NCBI GenBank assembly: GCA_903921365.1
Contig: CAIXPS010000076.1
Coordinates: 1-36,065 of the forward strand
Reading direction: 5' to 3'
From: an uncultured bacterium
Lineage (GTDB): Bacteria; Chloroflexota; Anaerolineae; J036; Brachytrichaceae
Length of the DNA: 36,065 nucleotides
Under the pieces are notes generated by a model. That model did not search any database. It was given only the letters and a program-made list of their open reading frames with translations, and was not told the origin of the DNA. This document shows positions 25,999-33,584 of the stretch, piece by piece (positions within the stretch are counted from its first letter, which is position 1; each line of letters begins with the position of its first letter). The translations under genes and the position numbers were made by a program.

Positions 25999-26047
25999 GC
26001 ACAACCCAATTGTCACAATCCACAATGGCATTGCGTTGTGCTAGTAT
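25999..26047 (+). promoter_or_regulatory. Extended -10 promoter with clustered CACAA half-sites
   Basis: TGCTAGTAT at 26039-26047 is an extended -10 (TGn plus TAGTAT), 78 bases before the hexapeptide transferase ATG. Upstream lie CACAA at 26000, 26014 and 26021 and TTGTG at 26036. GCACAAC (25999-26005) and GTTGTGC (26035-26041) are perfect inverted copies, and TTGTCACAA (26010-26018) is itself palindromic. The cluster sits between the pseudo-receiver regulator and the transferase and could be the regulator's own site. Confidence 0.45.
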
Positions 26048-26125
26048 TTCCATCTTACAAACACAGCAACAAGTAACACTGTTACTGCATTAGTGGTTTT
26101 ATTTCATAACAGGACTCTCATATTC

Positions 26126-26647
26126 ATGCCCACAGATCTGCCCTCTACCGACACGCGCAAAGCGCGCTGCCGCACATTTCAAAGCAAAGGCGACCATGCG
26201 TCGCTTTGGTATTTCTCATCTGCTGCAGGAGGCGTTCTGCGTGTCATGTGGAATGCAATCTGCATCTATATGGCGCGCTTTGCGCCCACATTTGCGATAA
26301 AGCACTGGCTGTACCGAGCCGTTGGAGCGAAAACTGATAAACACGCCGCCATCGGGCTGGGCGTCACGCTGGATATCTTCTTTCCTCAGGATATTACTGT
26401 CGAAGCCGATGCGACGGTCGGTTACAATACAACCGTGTTGGCGCATGAGTTTATGCGACACGAGTGGAGACGCGGCCCTGTTGTAATCTGCCGAGATGTG
26501 ACGATTGGCGCAAACTGCACAATACTGCCCGGCGTCGTTATCGGCGCTGGCGCCACTGTTTCGGCTATGAGCCTGGTGAATCGCGATGTGCCCCCCGGCG
26601 CTTTCGTCGGTGGCGTCCCGATTCGACTACTTGGCACAAGCCAGTAG
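26126..26647 (+). CDS. Hexapeptide-repeat acyltransferase (LbH family)
   Basis: A protein of 173 residues whose C-terminal half is a left-handed beta-helix of hexapeptide repeats (ITVEADATVGYNTTV, VTIGANCTILPGVVIGAGATV, VPPGAFVGGVP). The His in VLAHEF may be catalytic. Such enzymes transfer acetyl or other acyl groups to sugars, serine or antibiotics; the acceptor cannot be told here. ATG 26126 is preferred over GTG 26093 because AGGA at 26111-26114 lies eleven bases upstream. The N-terminal hydrophobic stretch (about 40-60) may contact the membrane. The next gene follows on the same strand. Confidence 0.8.
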   Translation: MPTDLPSTDTRKARCRTFQSKGDHASLWYFSSAAGGVLRVMWNAICIYMARFAPTFAIKHWLYRAVGAKTDKHAAIGLGVTLDIFFPQDITVEADATVGYNTTVLAHEFMRHEWRRGPVVICRDVTIGANCTILPGVVIGAGATVSAMSLVNRDVPPGAFVGGVPIRLLGTSQ

Positions 26648-26660
26648 AAGCCGCCAACCG

Positions 26661-26680
26661 TATCGTATCGCATCGAATCG
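26661..26680. repeat. Four-copy pentanucleotide repeat (NATCG)
   Basis: TATCG, TATCG, CATCG and AATCG follow one another directly, three bases before an ATG at 26683. It may be a chance low-complexity tract or a slippage-prone leader. Confidence 0.4.
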
Positions 26681-26736
26681 TAATGAGAGCGCCTGCTGTA
26701 TGGCTGCAGGCAGTTGCTGTTGTTCAGGATTGGAGA

Positions 26737-27423
26737 ATGAAGTTTATACGTAGCGTGTCTGATTGGGTTGTTCGCGAACCCGTGCTGGCATATGGCCTGG
26801 CCTTTGCCAATCTCCTTGGCTTTTTTATCGGCACTGTGTTCTGGTACGGCGACTTCTTTCGCGCGTTTCAGCCGCCTCTGTGGACTTACCCATTCATTCC
26901 CGACTGTCCCCTGGCTGCGGGTATTTTTGCGGTAGCACTGATTCAACTACACCGCGCTAAATCAAACAACCTGCTGAATCAGCTCGCCGCGATATTCAAC
27001 ATCAAGTATGGCACATGGACGATGAGCTTCTGGCTGTTGTATTGGGCTCGGACGGGAGATTACGATTTCGTCTCGGTGCTGATGTTCGTCACGCATCTTG
27101 GACTGACGATTCAAGGGCTGCTCATCATGCAGTATCTCCACAAGCCCAGCCTGCGCGACACGTTAATCGTTCTTGCCTGGTTTGTCACGAGCGACATCGT
27201 TGACTACGCCCCAATAGCGCCAGGGCGTGACGGTTATGGCTGGTATCCACCTCTCCCACTCGGCATCCAACTTGTGCCAGCGATGTTGGTCCACGCTGTC
27301 AGCATGACATGGCTGCTAAATGGCATACTGTTGATACGGGTAATGGTGCAAAGGGTAAAAGGCGGTCACCTGCGCGCGCAAGCGCGCGCATGCGCTCAGA
27401 AGTCAAGCCAGTCTGGTGAATGA
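26737..27423 (+). CDS. DUF1405 family membrane protein (YpjA-like)
   Basis: A protein of 228 residues with six or so membrane helices. The start FANLLGFFIGTVFWYGDFF and the segment WTYPFIPDCPLAAGIFAVAL are typical of DUF1405 (B. subtilis YpjA). The function of the family is unknown. The frame is open far upstream, but this region overlaps the hexapeptide transferase in another frame. ATG 26737 has CAGGA about seven bases upstream and fits the family's usual N-terminus; ATG 26683 is an alternative. The extreme C-terminus is polar and encoded by a GCGC-rich palindromic stretch (27371-27390). It converges with tRNA-Arg. Confidence 0.8.
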   Translation: MKFIRSVSDWVVREPVLAYGLAFANLLGFFIGTVFWYGDFFRAFQPPLWTYPFIPDCPLAAGIFAVALIQLHRAKSNNLLNQLAAIFNIKYGTWTMSFWLLYWARTGDYDFVSVLMFVTHLGLTIQGLLIMQYLHKPSLRDTLIVLAWFVTSDIVDYAPIAPGRDGYGWYPPLPLGIQLVPAMLVHAVSMTWLLNGILLIRVMVQRVKGGHLRAQARACAQKSSQSGE

Positions 27424-27448
27424 CGGAATGGAGTAACGGTCGATGGAA

Positions 27449-27520
27449 TGCCCCTACGCAGATTCGAACTGCGACCTACGGCTTCGGAGGCCGGTACTCT
27501 ATCCATTGAGCTATAGGGGC
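27449..27520 (-). tRNA. tRNA-Arg (anticodon CCG)
   Basis: The minus strand folds into a 72-base cloverleaf. The acceptor stem GCCCCTA/TAGGGGC is perfect, the D stem is GCTC/GAGT, the anticodon loop CTCCGAA carries CCG and reads codon CGG, and the T arm is CGCAG-TTCGAAT-CTGCG. The outermost anticodon pair (27-43) is a C-T mismatch. CCA is not encoded. The discriminator base is A. Confidence 0.95.
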
Positions 27521-27530
27521 AAGTATCACC

Positions 27531-27558
27531 ATTCTAACACGCAGAGAATACTCTGCAA
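27531..27558 (-). promoter_or_regulatory. Promoter of tRNA-Arg
   Basis: On the minus strand TTGCAG (27558-27553) and TAGAAT (27536-27531) are 16 bases apart, and the -10 ends ten bases before the mature tRNA. A perfect palindrome GCAGAG-N4-CTCTGC (27541-27556) overlaps the -35 and spacer. Confidence 0.6.
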
Positions 27559-27574
27559 AACCATTTTGGCCGGG

Positions 27575-27580
27575 TATAAT
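27575..27580 (+). promoter_or_regulatory. -10 box of aspartate kinase gene
   Basis: A perfect TATAAT lies here, divergent from and close to the tRNA-Arg promoter. No good -35 is seen. Transcription would start near 27587, leaving a leader of about 75 bases. Confidence 0.5.
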
Positions 27581-27591
27581 CGCGGTCACTG

Positions 27592-27642
27592 GTTGCGGTC
27601 AGGCTGTTGACGCTTGCAGGGCGCCTGAATCACAGCCGCAAC
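27592..27642 (+). promoter_or_regulatory. Structured leader of aspartate kinase mRNA
   Basis: GTTGCGG (27592-27598) pairs with CCGCAAC (27636-27642), and the next bases TCAGGC (27599-27604) pair with GCCTGA (27623-27628), giving a 13-bp bulged stem. It ends 19 bases before the start codon. It is too short for a lysine riboswitch and is not recognised as a known element; a regulatory role is inferred. Confidence 0.4.
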
Positions 27643-27661
27643 GGAAACACACCATAAAACT

Positions 27662-29113
27662 ATGTCTTTAGTCGTACTAAAATTTGGCGGCACGTCCGTT
27701 GGAGACGCCCAGTCCATGCGCCAGGCGGCGCGCATCACGCAGGAGTCGGCATCACAATGGGATCATGTTGTTGTGGTGACCTCGGCCATGGGCAAGGCCA
27801 TCGGCGCGCGCGACAATATAAAGGTGACAGATGCGCTTCTCATTGCGGCGCGAACCGCTGCCAATGGCGATAGCGACACTTTCCACCGCATCCGGCGCGA
27901 ACTCACGGACAAACATCAGGCCGCGATCGATGGCACGATATCAAATGCACAGGAACGCATGCGCATCCAGGAGGAAATAGAGCAACTCCTGAGTGGTTTC
28001 GAGATTTTATGCGCCAGCGTGCGTGTGCTTGGTGAAGTGACGCCTCGCGCGCTGGACGCCATCAGCGGCCTGGGTGAACGAATGGCGGCGCGCATCCTCG
28101 CCGGCGCGTTGCGCAGTCAGGGCGTGCCCGCCGAACCAGTTGATGCAACTGAGCTGATCATCACCAACGATCACTACCAGTCGGCAAACCCCTTGATGGA
28201 GGCCACACGCGAGAAAACCCGCGCTCGGTTGCTGCCGCTCATCGAGGGCGGAATCGTCCCGGTTGTTACCGGGTTCATTGCTGCAACTGCCTCTGGCGTT
28301 CCAACGACGCTTGGGCGCGGCGGCAGTGATTACAGCGGAAGCATTATTGGGGCCGTTCTCGATGCGGATGAAGTTCACAACTACACCGACGTCGACGGCG
28401 TGCTCACCGCAGACCCGCGCATCGTGCCCGAGGCGCGCACAATTCACACACTCACCGGGCAGGAAATGTCAGAGCTGGCATTCTTTGGCGCGCAAGTGCT
28501 GCATCCCATGACGATAGCGCCGTTGCTCGAACAGAAAATCCCGCTGCGCGTGAAGAACACATTCAACCCCGGGCATCCGGGCACATTGATTCTGCAGGAA
28601 CCACCGCGGCGCGAGACGGGGTTGCATGGCGGCGGGACCGTTAAAGCAGTCACAATGATTGACAAGGTCAGTATGGTAACCGTTGCAGGGCGCGGCATGA
28701 AGGGCGTGACTGGCATCGCAGGTCGCATGTTTACAGCCGTTGCGCGCACGAATACCAGTGTGCTGATGATCTCGCAGGCATCCGCCGAGCAGAGCATTTG
28801 TTTCGTAATCCCGCACGCCGCATCGGCAAGAGTGGCGCTCGAACTCAAGCGCGAATTTTCGCCCGAGCTCTCAACCAGCGAGATTGACCACATTCACACA
28901 ATCGAGGATGCCGCAATTGTGACCGCGGTTGGCATGGGAATTGCGTTTACGCCCGGAGTCAGTGGTAAAGTATGTAGTGCGGTTGGTAAGCTTGGCATAA
29001 ACATCATTGCGATTGCCCAGGGATCGTCTGAATGCGGCATCAGCCTGGTCGTGAGTGGACCAGACAGTAGAGAATCTGTTCGCGCAGTTCACGCCCTGAC
29101 AGCATCGTCATAA
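27662..29113 (+). CDS. lysC: Aspartate kinase
   Basis: This enzyme phosphorylates aspartate, the first step toward lysine, threonine and methionine. It has 483 residues: an N-terminal amino-acid kinase domain with KFGGTSVG, the segment GRGGSDYSG and the nucleotide motif NYTDVDGVLTADPR, then two ACT domains from about residue 335 (MVTVAGRGMKG; VTAVGMGIAFTPGV). The ACT domains allow feedback control by an end-product amino acid. It is a monofunctional type with no dehydrogenase domain fused. No ribosome binding site is visible; the leader instead holds a bulged stem. It stands alone, downstream of the divergent tRNA-Arg and 85 bases ahead of the peroxiredoxin gene. Confidence 0.95.
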   Translation: MSLVVLKFGGTSVGDAQSMRQAARITQESASQWDHVVVVTSAMGKAIGARDNIKVTDALLIAARTAANGDSDTFHRIRRELTDKHQAAIDGTISNAQERMRIQEEIEQLLSGFEILCASVRVLGEVTPRALDAISGLGERMAARILAGALRSQGVPAEPVDATELIITNDHYQSANPLMEATREKTRARLLPLIEGGIVPVVTGFIAATASGVPTTLGRGGSDYSGSIIGAVLDADEVHNYTDVDGVLTADPRIVPEARTIHTLTGQEMSELAFFGAQVLHPMTIAPLLEQKIPLRVKNTFNPGHPGTLILQEPPRRETGLHGGGTVKAVTMIDKVSMVTVAGRGMKGVTGIAGRMFTAVARTNTSVLMISQASAEQSICFVIPHAASARVALELKREFSPELSTSEIDHIHTIEDAAIVTAVGMGIAFTPGVSGKVCSAVGKLGINIIAIAQGSSECGISLVVSGPDSRESVRAVHALTASS

Positions 29114-29198
29114 GTTTTGTTTGAATGCTTGCCGGGTAATTGATTGTTGGCCAGACGGGTTTAACGTTTCGAATATATAAAAAGGAAATTGAGTAGAA

Positions 29199-29762
29199 AT
29201 GGTTGAAATTGACACTAAAGTAGTGGATTTCGTAGTTGAGGCGTTTCATAATGAAGAGATCAAGACGATAAAATTGTCCGACTACAAGGGCAAATGGATC
29301 GTTCTGATTTTCTACCCGGGCGATTTCACCTTCATCTGCCCTACGGAGCTCGAGGAAGCCGCACAGTACTATGATCAGTTCGTAGCGCTGGGCGCGGAAG
29401 TCTTCGGCGTCAGCACGGATTCGAAGTGGGTGCACAAGGCATGGCACGACGAATCCGAAGCCATCAAGAAGGTGCAGTATCCGTTGATCGCAGATCCGAA
29501 CGGCAACCTGTCGCGCCAGTTTGGCGTGTATATCGAGGCTGACGGCGTCGCTCGCCGCGGCACGTTCATCATTGATCCCGAAGGTGTGCTCAAGACCCTC
29601 GAGATTCACAACAACAGCATTGGCCGCAATGCGAAAGAAATGCTGCGCAAACTACAGGCAGCCATTTTCGTGTCACAAAACGACGGCGAGGTATGCCCGG
29701 CAAGTTGGGAACCTGGAAAGGATACCCTTCAGCCTGGTCTTGCCCTCGTCGGTAAGATCTGA
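29199..29762 (+). CDS. ahpC: Typical 2-Cys peroxiredoxin (AhpC-like)
   Basis: A protein of 187 residues that reduces peroxides in the cytoplasm. The peroxidatic Cys is C47 in FTFICPTE and the resolving Cys is C166 in GEVCPASW; the length is that of AhpC. The segment VSTDSKWVHKAWHDE is also typical. AAGGAA lies about ten bases before ATG. No AhpF reductase gene is in the window, so the electron donor may be thioredoxin or encoded elsewhere. A perfect hairpin follows 31 bases after the stop. Confidence 0.95.
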   Translation: MVEIDTKVVDFVVEAFHNEEIKTIKLSDYKGKWIVLIFYPGDFTFICPTELEEAAQYYDQFVALGAEVFGVSTDSKWVHKAWHDESEAIKKVQYPLIADPNGNLSRQFGVYIEADGVARRGTFIIDPEGVLKTLEIHNNSIGRNAKEMLRKLQAAIFVSQNDGEVCPASWEPGKDTLQPGLALVGKI

Positions 29763-29793
29763 TTCAGTCTCAGGGAGAATTGAGAATGCGGAT

Positions 29794-29824
29794 ATGGGAA
29801 ACGGGCGCTATGCCCGTTTCCCAT
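29794..29824 (+). terminator. Perfect 13-bp hairpin after ahpC, no U-tract
   Basis: ATGGGAAACGGGC and GCCCGTTTCCCAT pair fully around a 5-base loop (29807-29811). No T-run follows. The style matches the hairpin at 15800-15828: perfect stem of 12-13 pairs and 5-base loop. It lies 39 bases before the der start and probably marks the end of the ahpC transcript. Confidence 0.6.
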
Positions 29825-29863
29825 TCCATTGCCTTGAATCCTTCAGGACATTCTCGGAGAACA

Positions 29864-31501
29864 ATGTCGAGATCATTTATTGTGCTCGTCGGTCGTCCAA
29901 ACGTCGGCAAAAGCACCCTATTTAACCGTCTCATCGGCGAACGGCTTTCGGTTGTCGATGACCGACCCGGCACTACCCGTGACCGCGTGCATGCCAGCAC
30001 GGAATGGCGCGGGGTCGAGTTTACTCTTGTTGATACCGGCGGGCTTGAACCGCTCGAATCGCTTCGAAGCGCAGACGCAATAGCGCTCGCGGAAGGGTCC
30101 ACCGACTTCGTTCGTGAGATCCGCCAGCAGGTGGAGATCGCCATTGCGGAAGCCGACGTGGTTGTCTTCACCGTCGATGGCCAGACTGGATTGACTGGCG
30201 CCGATCACGCCGTCGCAGATATTGTGCGTAAACAGATTGGCCTGCGTCAGCGCCTTGGTAAATCGATCCCAGCGGTGGTCATCGCGGCAAATAAGTGCGA
30301 AACCGCAGACGCGCGCACCAACACTGTCGAGTTTTACCAACTGGGACTTGGCGATATATACCCGATCAGCGCCCTGCAGGGAGACGGCACCGGCGACCTG
30401 CTTGATGCGATTGTTCGCGCCATCCCCCCGTCTGCGCCCGCCCCTGTCGATGAATCCATCAAGATCGCACTCATCGGTCGACCCAACGTGGGCAAATCCT
30501 CCCTTTTCAACGAACTGATCGGTGAGGAGCGCGTCATCGTCAGCAATGTGCCAGGCACAACTCGCGACGCGATAGACACTCGGATTAACTATCACATCCC
30601 TGTGTCTGGCGACGATTCAGTTGATGATGCCGATGCGGCAGACGAGGCCGAGGAAGAGCCCGAAGAGGACTACAAGAGTGATGACGAGTCATTTATCGAG
30701 GATATTCCTGAAGAGGATGTTAACGAGCATGACGATGATGTGTACGCAGAGCGGGAAAATGAGCCCGTGACACAAACGGATGGCGAGGCGGACGAAGATG
30801 TAACCGCAATGACCATCATCGACACAGCCGGCATCCGCAAGCGCGGGACGATTGAGTCAGGCGTTGAGAAATACAGTGTTTTGAGGGCTTTCAAGGCCAT
30901 TGAGCGCTCGGACGTAGCCCTGTTGCTTATCGACGCAGTGGATGGCATTACAGCTCAGGATGAGCATATTGCCGGTTACATTCTGGACGCCAGTAAAAGC
31001 GCCATCCTCGTCGTCAACAAATGGGACACTGTCGAGAGCGAAGAAAAGGTTGACCGAATCGCCAAACCAGTCAAAGGCATGGGGCTGCTGACTGAAAAGA
31101 TGCAGATATTTATGGGTGTGGCACAGCGGCGTTTTAACTTTATGGCCTACGCGCCCATCCTTTTCGTGTCAGCTACAACGGGATTCCGTTGCGACCAGAT
31201 ATTGCCAACGGCTATTCGCGTCCATGAAGCCCGCAATATGCGCATTGCCACATCGGATGTGAATCGCATTCTGCGCGCAGCCGTTGAGAAACATGCGCCA
31301 CCATCCAAGGGCGCCAAACGCCTGAAGTTCTACTACGGCACGCAAGTGACCACTAATCCTCCCACGTTTCTGTTTCACGTCAACGACACGGACCTGGTTC
31401 ACTTCACGTACAAACGCTATATCGAAAATGCCTTGCGCGATGAATATGGCTTTCTTGGAACACCTATACGCCTTTCGTTTCGCGGGCGCGCCAGAGAATA
31501 A
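29864..31501 (+). CDS. der: Ribosome-biogenesis GTPase Der with acidic insertion
   Basis: Der (EngA) has two G domains and a KH-like domain and helps assemble the 50S subunit. G domain 1 has GRPNVGKST and VDTGG; its G4 motif reads NKCE instead of NKxD. G domain 2 has GRPNVGKSS, the switch-I TTRDAIDT, IDTAGIRKRG and NKWD. Between switch I and the DTAG of domain 2 (about residues 249-315) lies an acidic low-complexity insert of roughly 65 residues that most Der proteins lack. The total is 545 residues against the usual 440-490. The frame opens at 29780, but ATG 29864 has GGAG at 29856-29859 and precedes the first strand. The C-terminal KH-like domain is present. Confidence 0.93.
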   Translation: MSRSFIVLVGRPNVGKSTLFNRLIGERLSVVDDRPGTTRDRVHASTEWRGVEFTLVDTGGLEPLESLRSADAIALAEGSTDFVREIRQQVEIAIAEADVVVFTVDGQTGLTGADHAVADIVRKQIGLRQRLGKSIPAVVIAANKCETADARTNTVEFYQLGLGDIYPISALQGDGTGDLLDAIVRAIPPSAPAPVDESIKIALIGRPNVGKSSLFNELIGEERVIVSNVPGTTRDAIDTRINYHIPVSGDDSVDDADAADEAEEEPEEDYKSDDESFIEDIPEEDVNEHDDDVYAERENEPVTQTDGEADEDVTAMTIIDTAGIRKRGTIESGVEKYSVLRAFKAIERSDVALLLIDAVDGITAQDEHIAGYILDASKSAILVVNKWDTVESEEKVDRIAKPVKGMGLLTEKMQIFMGVAQRRFNFMAYAPILFVSATTGFRCDQILPTAIRVHEARNMRIATSDVNRILRAAVEKHAPPSKGAKRLKFYYGTQVTTNPPTFLFHVNDTDLVHFTYKRYIENALRDEYGFLGTPIRLSFRGRARE

Positions 31502-31543
31502 CGCCCTTGCGCGGCCAAGGCCGTCCTAAAGGATTCGAAGTAT

Positions 31544-32290
31544 TCAGCCGGAGAGAACACGCCGGGCGATGTGCTCAACCAGAGCCGCAATCGCATCCTC
31601 TCCGCGCTGAGTAGTAGCTGTTCGCGCATCTTCACCCATCTGCGCAAACAGCGGATCGGCAGGATCATAATTCACACCGCGGTACCGTTCGAAATCGGGA
31701 ACCGCAGTCTGATTCGGCCATGCAGTCATATCGCGCCCAGGCGTCAAGGCTGCCAGATCAACAAATTCCGGCAATAGCGCAAGGCCATAGGATGTCTCCT
31801 CTCGCGCCGCGTGGTCGCCCGGCAGCAACAACTCGGGACGGCCGATCGAAGCCTCTGTGCCCCACAGGATCAAGACATCCGGATGGTCGCGTTGCAGGTC
31901 ATCCAACTGCTTGCCAGCGATTGCTTCCCAGGGGTAATGCCCCATCAACAATACGATCCTGCGAAAACCGCACAGAATCATGCGTTGCACTGTATTGATT
32001 ACGATGTCGCGAGCAGCTTGTTCCGACTGGTAAAACGTCCACAGAAAATCACCATGTCCCCCTGACCCGCCCCACCACATAGTGGGCAATATGACGCCGC
32101 CAGTCTGCTGTGCAATGCGCTCGCAGATGCGCGCAGCCTTTATTCCATCAAACCCGACCGGCAGGTGCCAGCCATGGTGTTCGAGAAGGCCCAGCGGCCA
32201 GTATGCAAAGGGAGTTTGCCACACCATGTCGCGTAATTCATCTGGTCGCAATTCCTCATAACGACGCCAGTGTGATGATTGGTCATTCAT
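31544..32290 (-). CDS. Creatininase-family amidohydrolase
   Basis: A protein of about 248 residues of the creatininase/creatinine amidohydrolase superfamily. The metal site motifs are PLGLLEHHGWHLPVGFD (Glu, His and Asp), GGSGGHGDF, LMGHYPWEA (position of the usual GHGGN) and DHAAREETS. The usual GNGG segment is changed to GHYP, so the substrate likely differs from creatinine. Family members also act on mycofactocin or formamidopyrimidine intermediates. The start at 32290 is chosen because GGGAG lies upstream; 32311 is an in-frame alternative without a ribosome binding site. It converges with der over 42 bases and follows the lipoprotein gene on the minus strand. Confidence 0.82.
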   Translation of the reverse strand: MNDQSSHWRRYEELRPDELRDMVWQTPFAYWPLGLLEHHGWHLPVGFDGIKAARICERIAQQTGGVILPTMWWGGSGGHGDFLWTFYQSEQAARDIVINTVQRMILCGFRRIVLLMGHYPWEAIAGKQLDDLQRDHPDVLILWGTEASIGRPELLLPGDHAAREETSYGLALLPEFVDLAALTPGRDMTAWPNQTAVPDFERYRGVNYDPADPLFAQMGEDARTATTQRGEDAIAALVEHIARRVLSG

Positions 32291-32319
32291 AGAGATTGCA
32301 CTCACTCCCATGACGGCAG

Positions 32320-33540
32320 TTACTTGCTGCCACTCACAACTTTGTCGATGCGCCAGGTTCCAGCTTCCTTGATCATTGTGAAGTTTCGGATGCTCGCGCC
32401 CGATTCATAAGTCAGCGCTGCTTGAATCACAACACTATCCGGGCTGTTGCTGAACAGTGTCACCTCGAATGAGTTATAACCCGGTTGAATCCCAAGACCC
32501 GTTGGCAATATCCAGTTCGCGGATATCTCGGCGTGCAACCGCTGGCTAAGATAAGTGACGCTGCTTGCGCCCGATGGATCGCGCAGAAGTGAGTTCAGGA
32601 AATCGACCGTTACGTTGATTGGCTCCTGGCTGAACCCCGCAGTGCCTTCTGGCTTTACGATTGGTCGTGATGTCGTCAGAGGCGGCGACGTCGTTTGACT
32701 TGAGGCTGCCGATGCCGTCAGTTCAACCGGCGAATTGGGCGATCCCGTTTCGTTCATCTGGTTATAGGCAAATTCGGCCAGCGCCCTTGCAGACCCATCC
32801 GTAGTTACCGCTACAATCGCCAACCGTTTCTCGACAATTGGTTTCCCATCTGGCCAGGCTGCCGGCATTAAAAACACCACAGTCACATTTCCGGCAGTAT
32901 CGGACACGGTGCTCGCATACACCTGTGACATTGCGCCAGAACCAGGCAAACCGAGTCGTATAACAACTTCAACGGATGATGGGAACCCTGTTCCACGCAC
33001 AGTGACACTTGTCCTTGCCGTGCCGCCGGTAGGCGCAATAACGACCGCGGGCAGGTTGCGCCCCGCTGGTTGTTGCCCTCCCGCTGCGCTCTTCGTAGCC
33101 GAAGGCGTCACTCCCGGTGTGCTCGCGACATTAAACACAGCCGAGGTCGATATCGATCTATCACTGCTGGCGGCCGTAATACTTAAACTGTCATCGATGA
33201 TGAGCGCGCCGTCCTGCCAATTTTGCGGAATCATGAAGATGAGTTTGAATTGGCCGTCAGCACTGGCGATCACTTCACCAATCTGAACTGGATCATGCGT
33301 TTCCGACATCGAGCCAAACCCAATCTGGATATGCGCCGTCGGCGGAAATCCAAAACCATCAATTGTGAGTGGTGAATTGGGTGCGCCAGAGGTAGGTGTG
33401 AGGACAATTCGCGGACCCGTTCGCGCTGATCCCTGCGCATCCACTGCGCCAGACGGCTGCAATTGACCACACCCGGTGAGCGCCATCACTGACAGAAGGA
33501 TAGCCGGTATGAGACCCAATCCGCGAATACCGTTTTGCAT
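32320..33540 (-). CDS. Lipoprotein with two IPT/TIG-like domains and a C-terminal NTF2-like region
   Basis: The N-terminus is a lipoprotein signal peptide ending in the lipobox LTGC (Cys24). Two similar beta domains follow, about residues 43-138 and 163-262: both open with I-P-T-x-G and a GFGFPP/GTGFPS turn and close with MIPQNWQDG or LMPAAWPDG, so they are an internal duplication of IPT/TIG-like units. A Ser/Thr/Pro-rich linker leads to a C-terminal domain of about 100 residues ending in TWRIDKVV, reminiscent of NTF2-like DUF folds. It probably lies on the outside of the membrane. The minus-strand -10 TACAAT ends nine bases before the ATG and suggests a leaderless mRNA. Ligand or partner unknown. 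Confidence 0.72.
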   Translation of the reverse strand: MQNGIRGLGLIPAILLSVMALTGCGQLQPSGAVDAQGSARTGPRIVLTPTSGAPNSPLTIDGFGFPPTAHIQIGFGSMSETHDPVQIGEVIASADGQFKLIFMIPQNWQDGALIIDDSLSITAASSDRSISTSAVFNVASTPGVTPSATKSAAGGQQPAGRNLPAVVIAPTGGTARTSVTVRGTGFPSSVEVVIRLGLPGSGAMSQVYASTVSDTAGNVTVVFLMPAAWPDGKPIVEKRLAIVAVTTDGSARALAEFAYNQMNETGSPNSPVELTASAASSQTTSPPLTTSRPIVKPEGTAGFSQEPINVTVDFLNSLLRDPSGASSVTYLSQRLHAEISANWILPTGLGIQPGYNSFEVTLFSNSPDSVVIQAALTYESGASIRNFTMIKEAGTWRIDKVVSGSK

Positions 33541-33549
33541 ATTAATGCA

Positions 33550-33570
33550 ATTGTAGGCTGAAAGTAGAAT
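33550..33570. promoter_or_regulatory. Two divergent -10 boxes between lipoprotein and YfhO-like genes
   Basis: On the minus strand TACAAT (33555-33550) lies nine bases before the lipoprotein ATG. On the plus strand TAGAAT (33565-33570) lies 14 bases before the YfhO-like ATG. The 44-base gap leaves almost no leader for either gene, and neither has a ribosome binding site. Confidence 0.45.
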
Positions 33571-33584
33571 AGGCGCACAATCAA

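Noticed and set aside
26464-26736. N-terminal extension of the DUF1405 protein
   Set aside because: It overlaps the hexapeptide transferase in another frame, is rich in Arg and Cys, and does not resemble the family.
27371-27390. Perfect palindrome TGCGCGCGC-AA-GCGCGCGCA as a terminator
   Set aside because: It lies within the DUF1405 coding end, lacks a T-run, and GCGC-rich strings are common across the window.
27592-27661. Lysine riboswitch before aspartate kinase
   Set aside because: The leader is only about 75 bases; the lysine riboswitch is more than twice as long and its conserved core is not visible.
29040-29609. Minus-strand frame of 189 codons
   Set aside because: It runs across the lysC end and antisense to ahpC; both are clear genes, so this is a shadow.
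31505-31530. Hairpin after der (CCTTG ... CAAGG)
   Set aside because: The stem is only about five pairs and has no clear tail; too weak to call a terminator.
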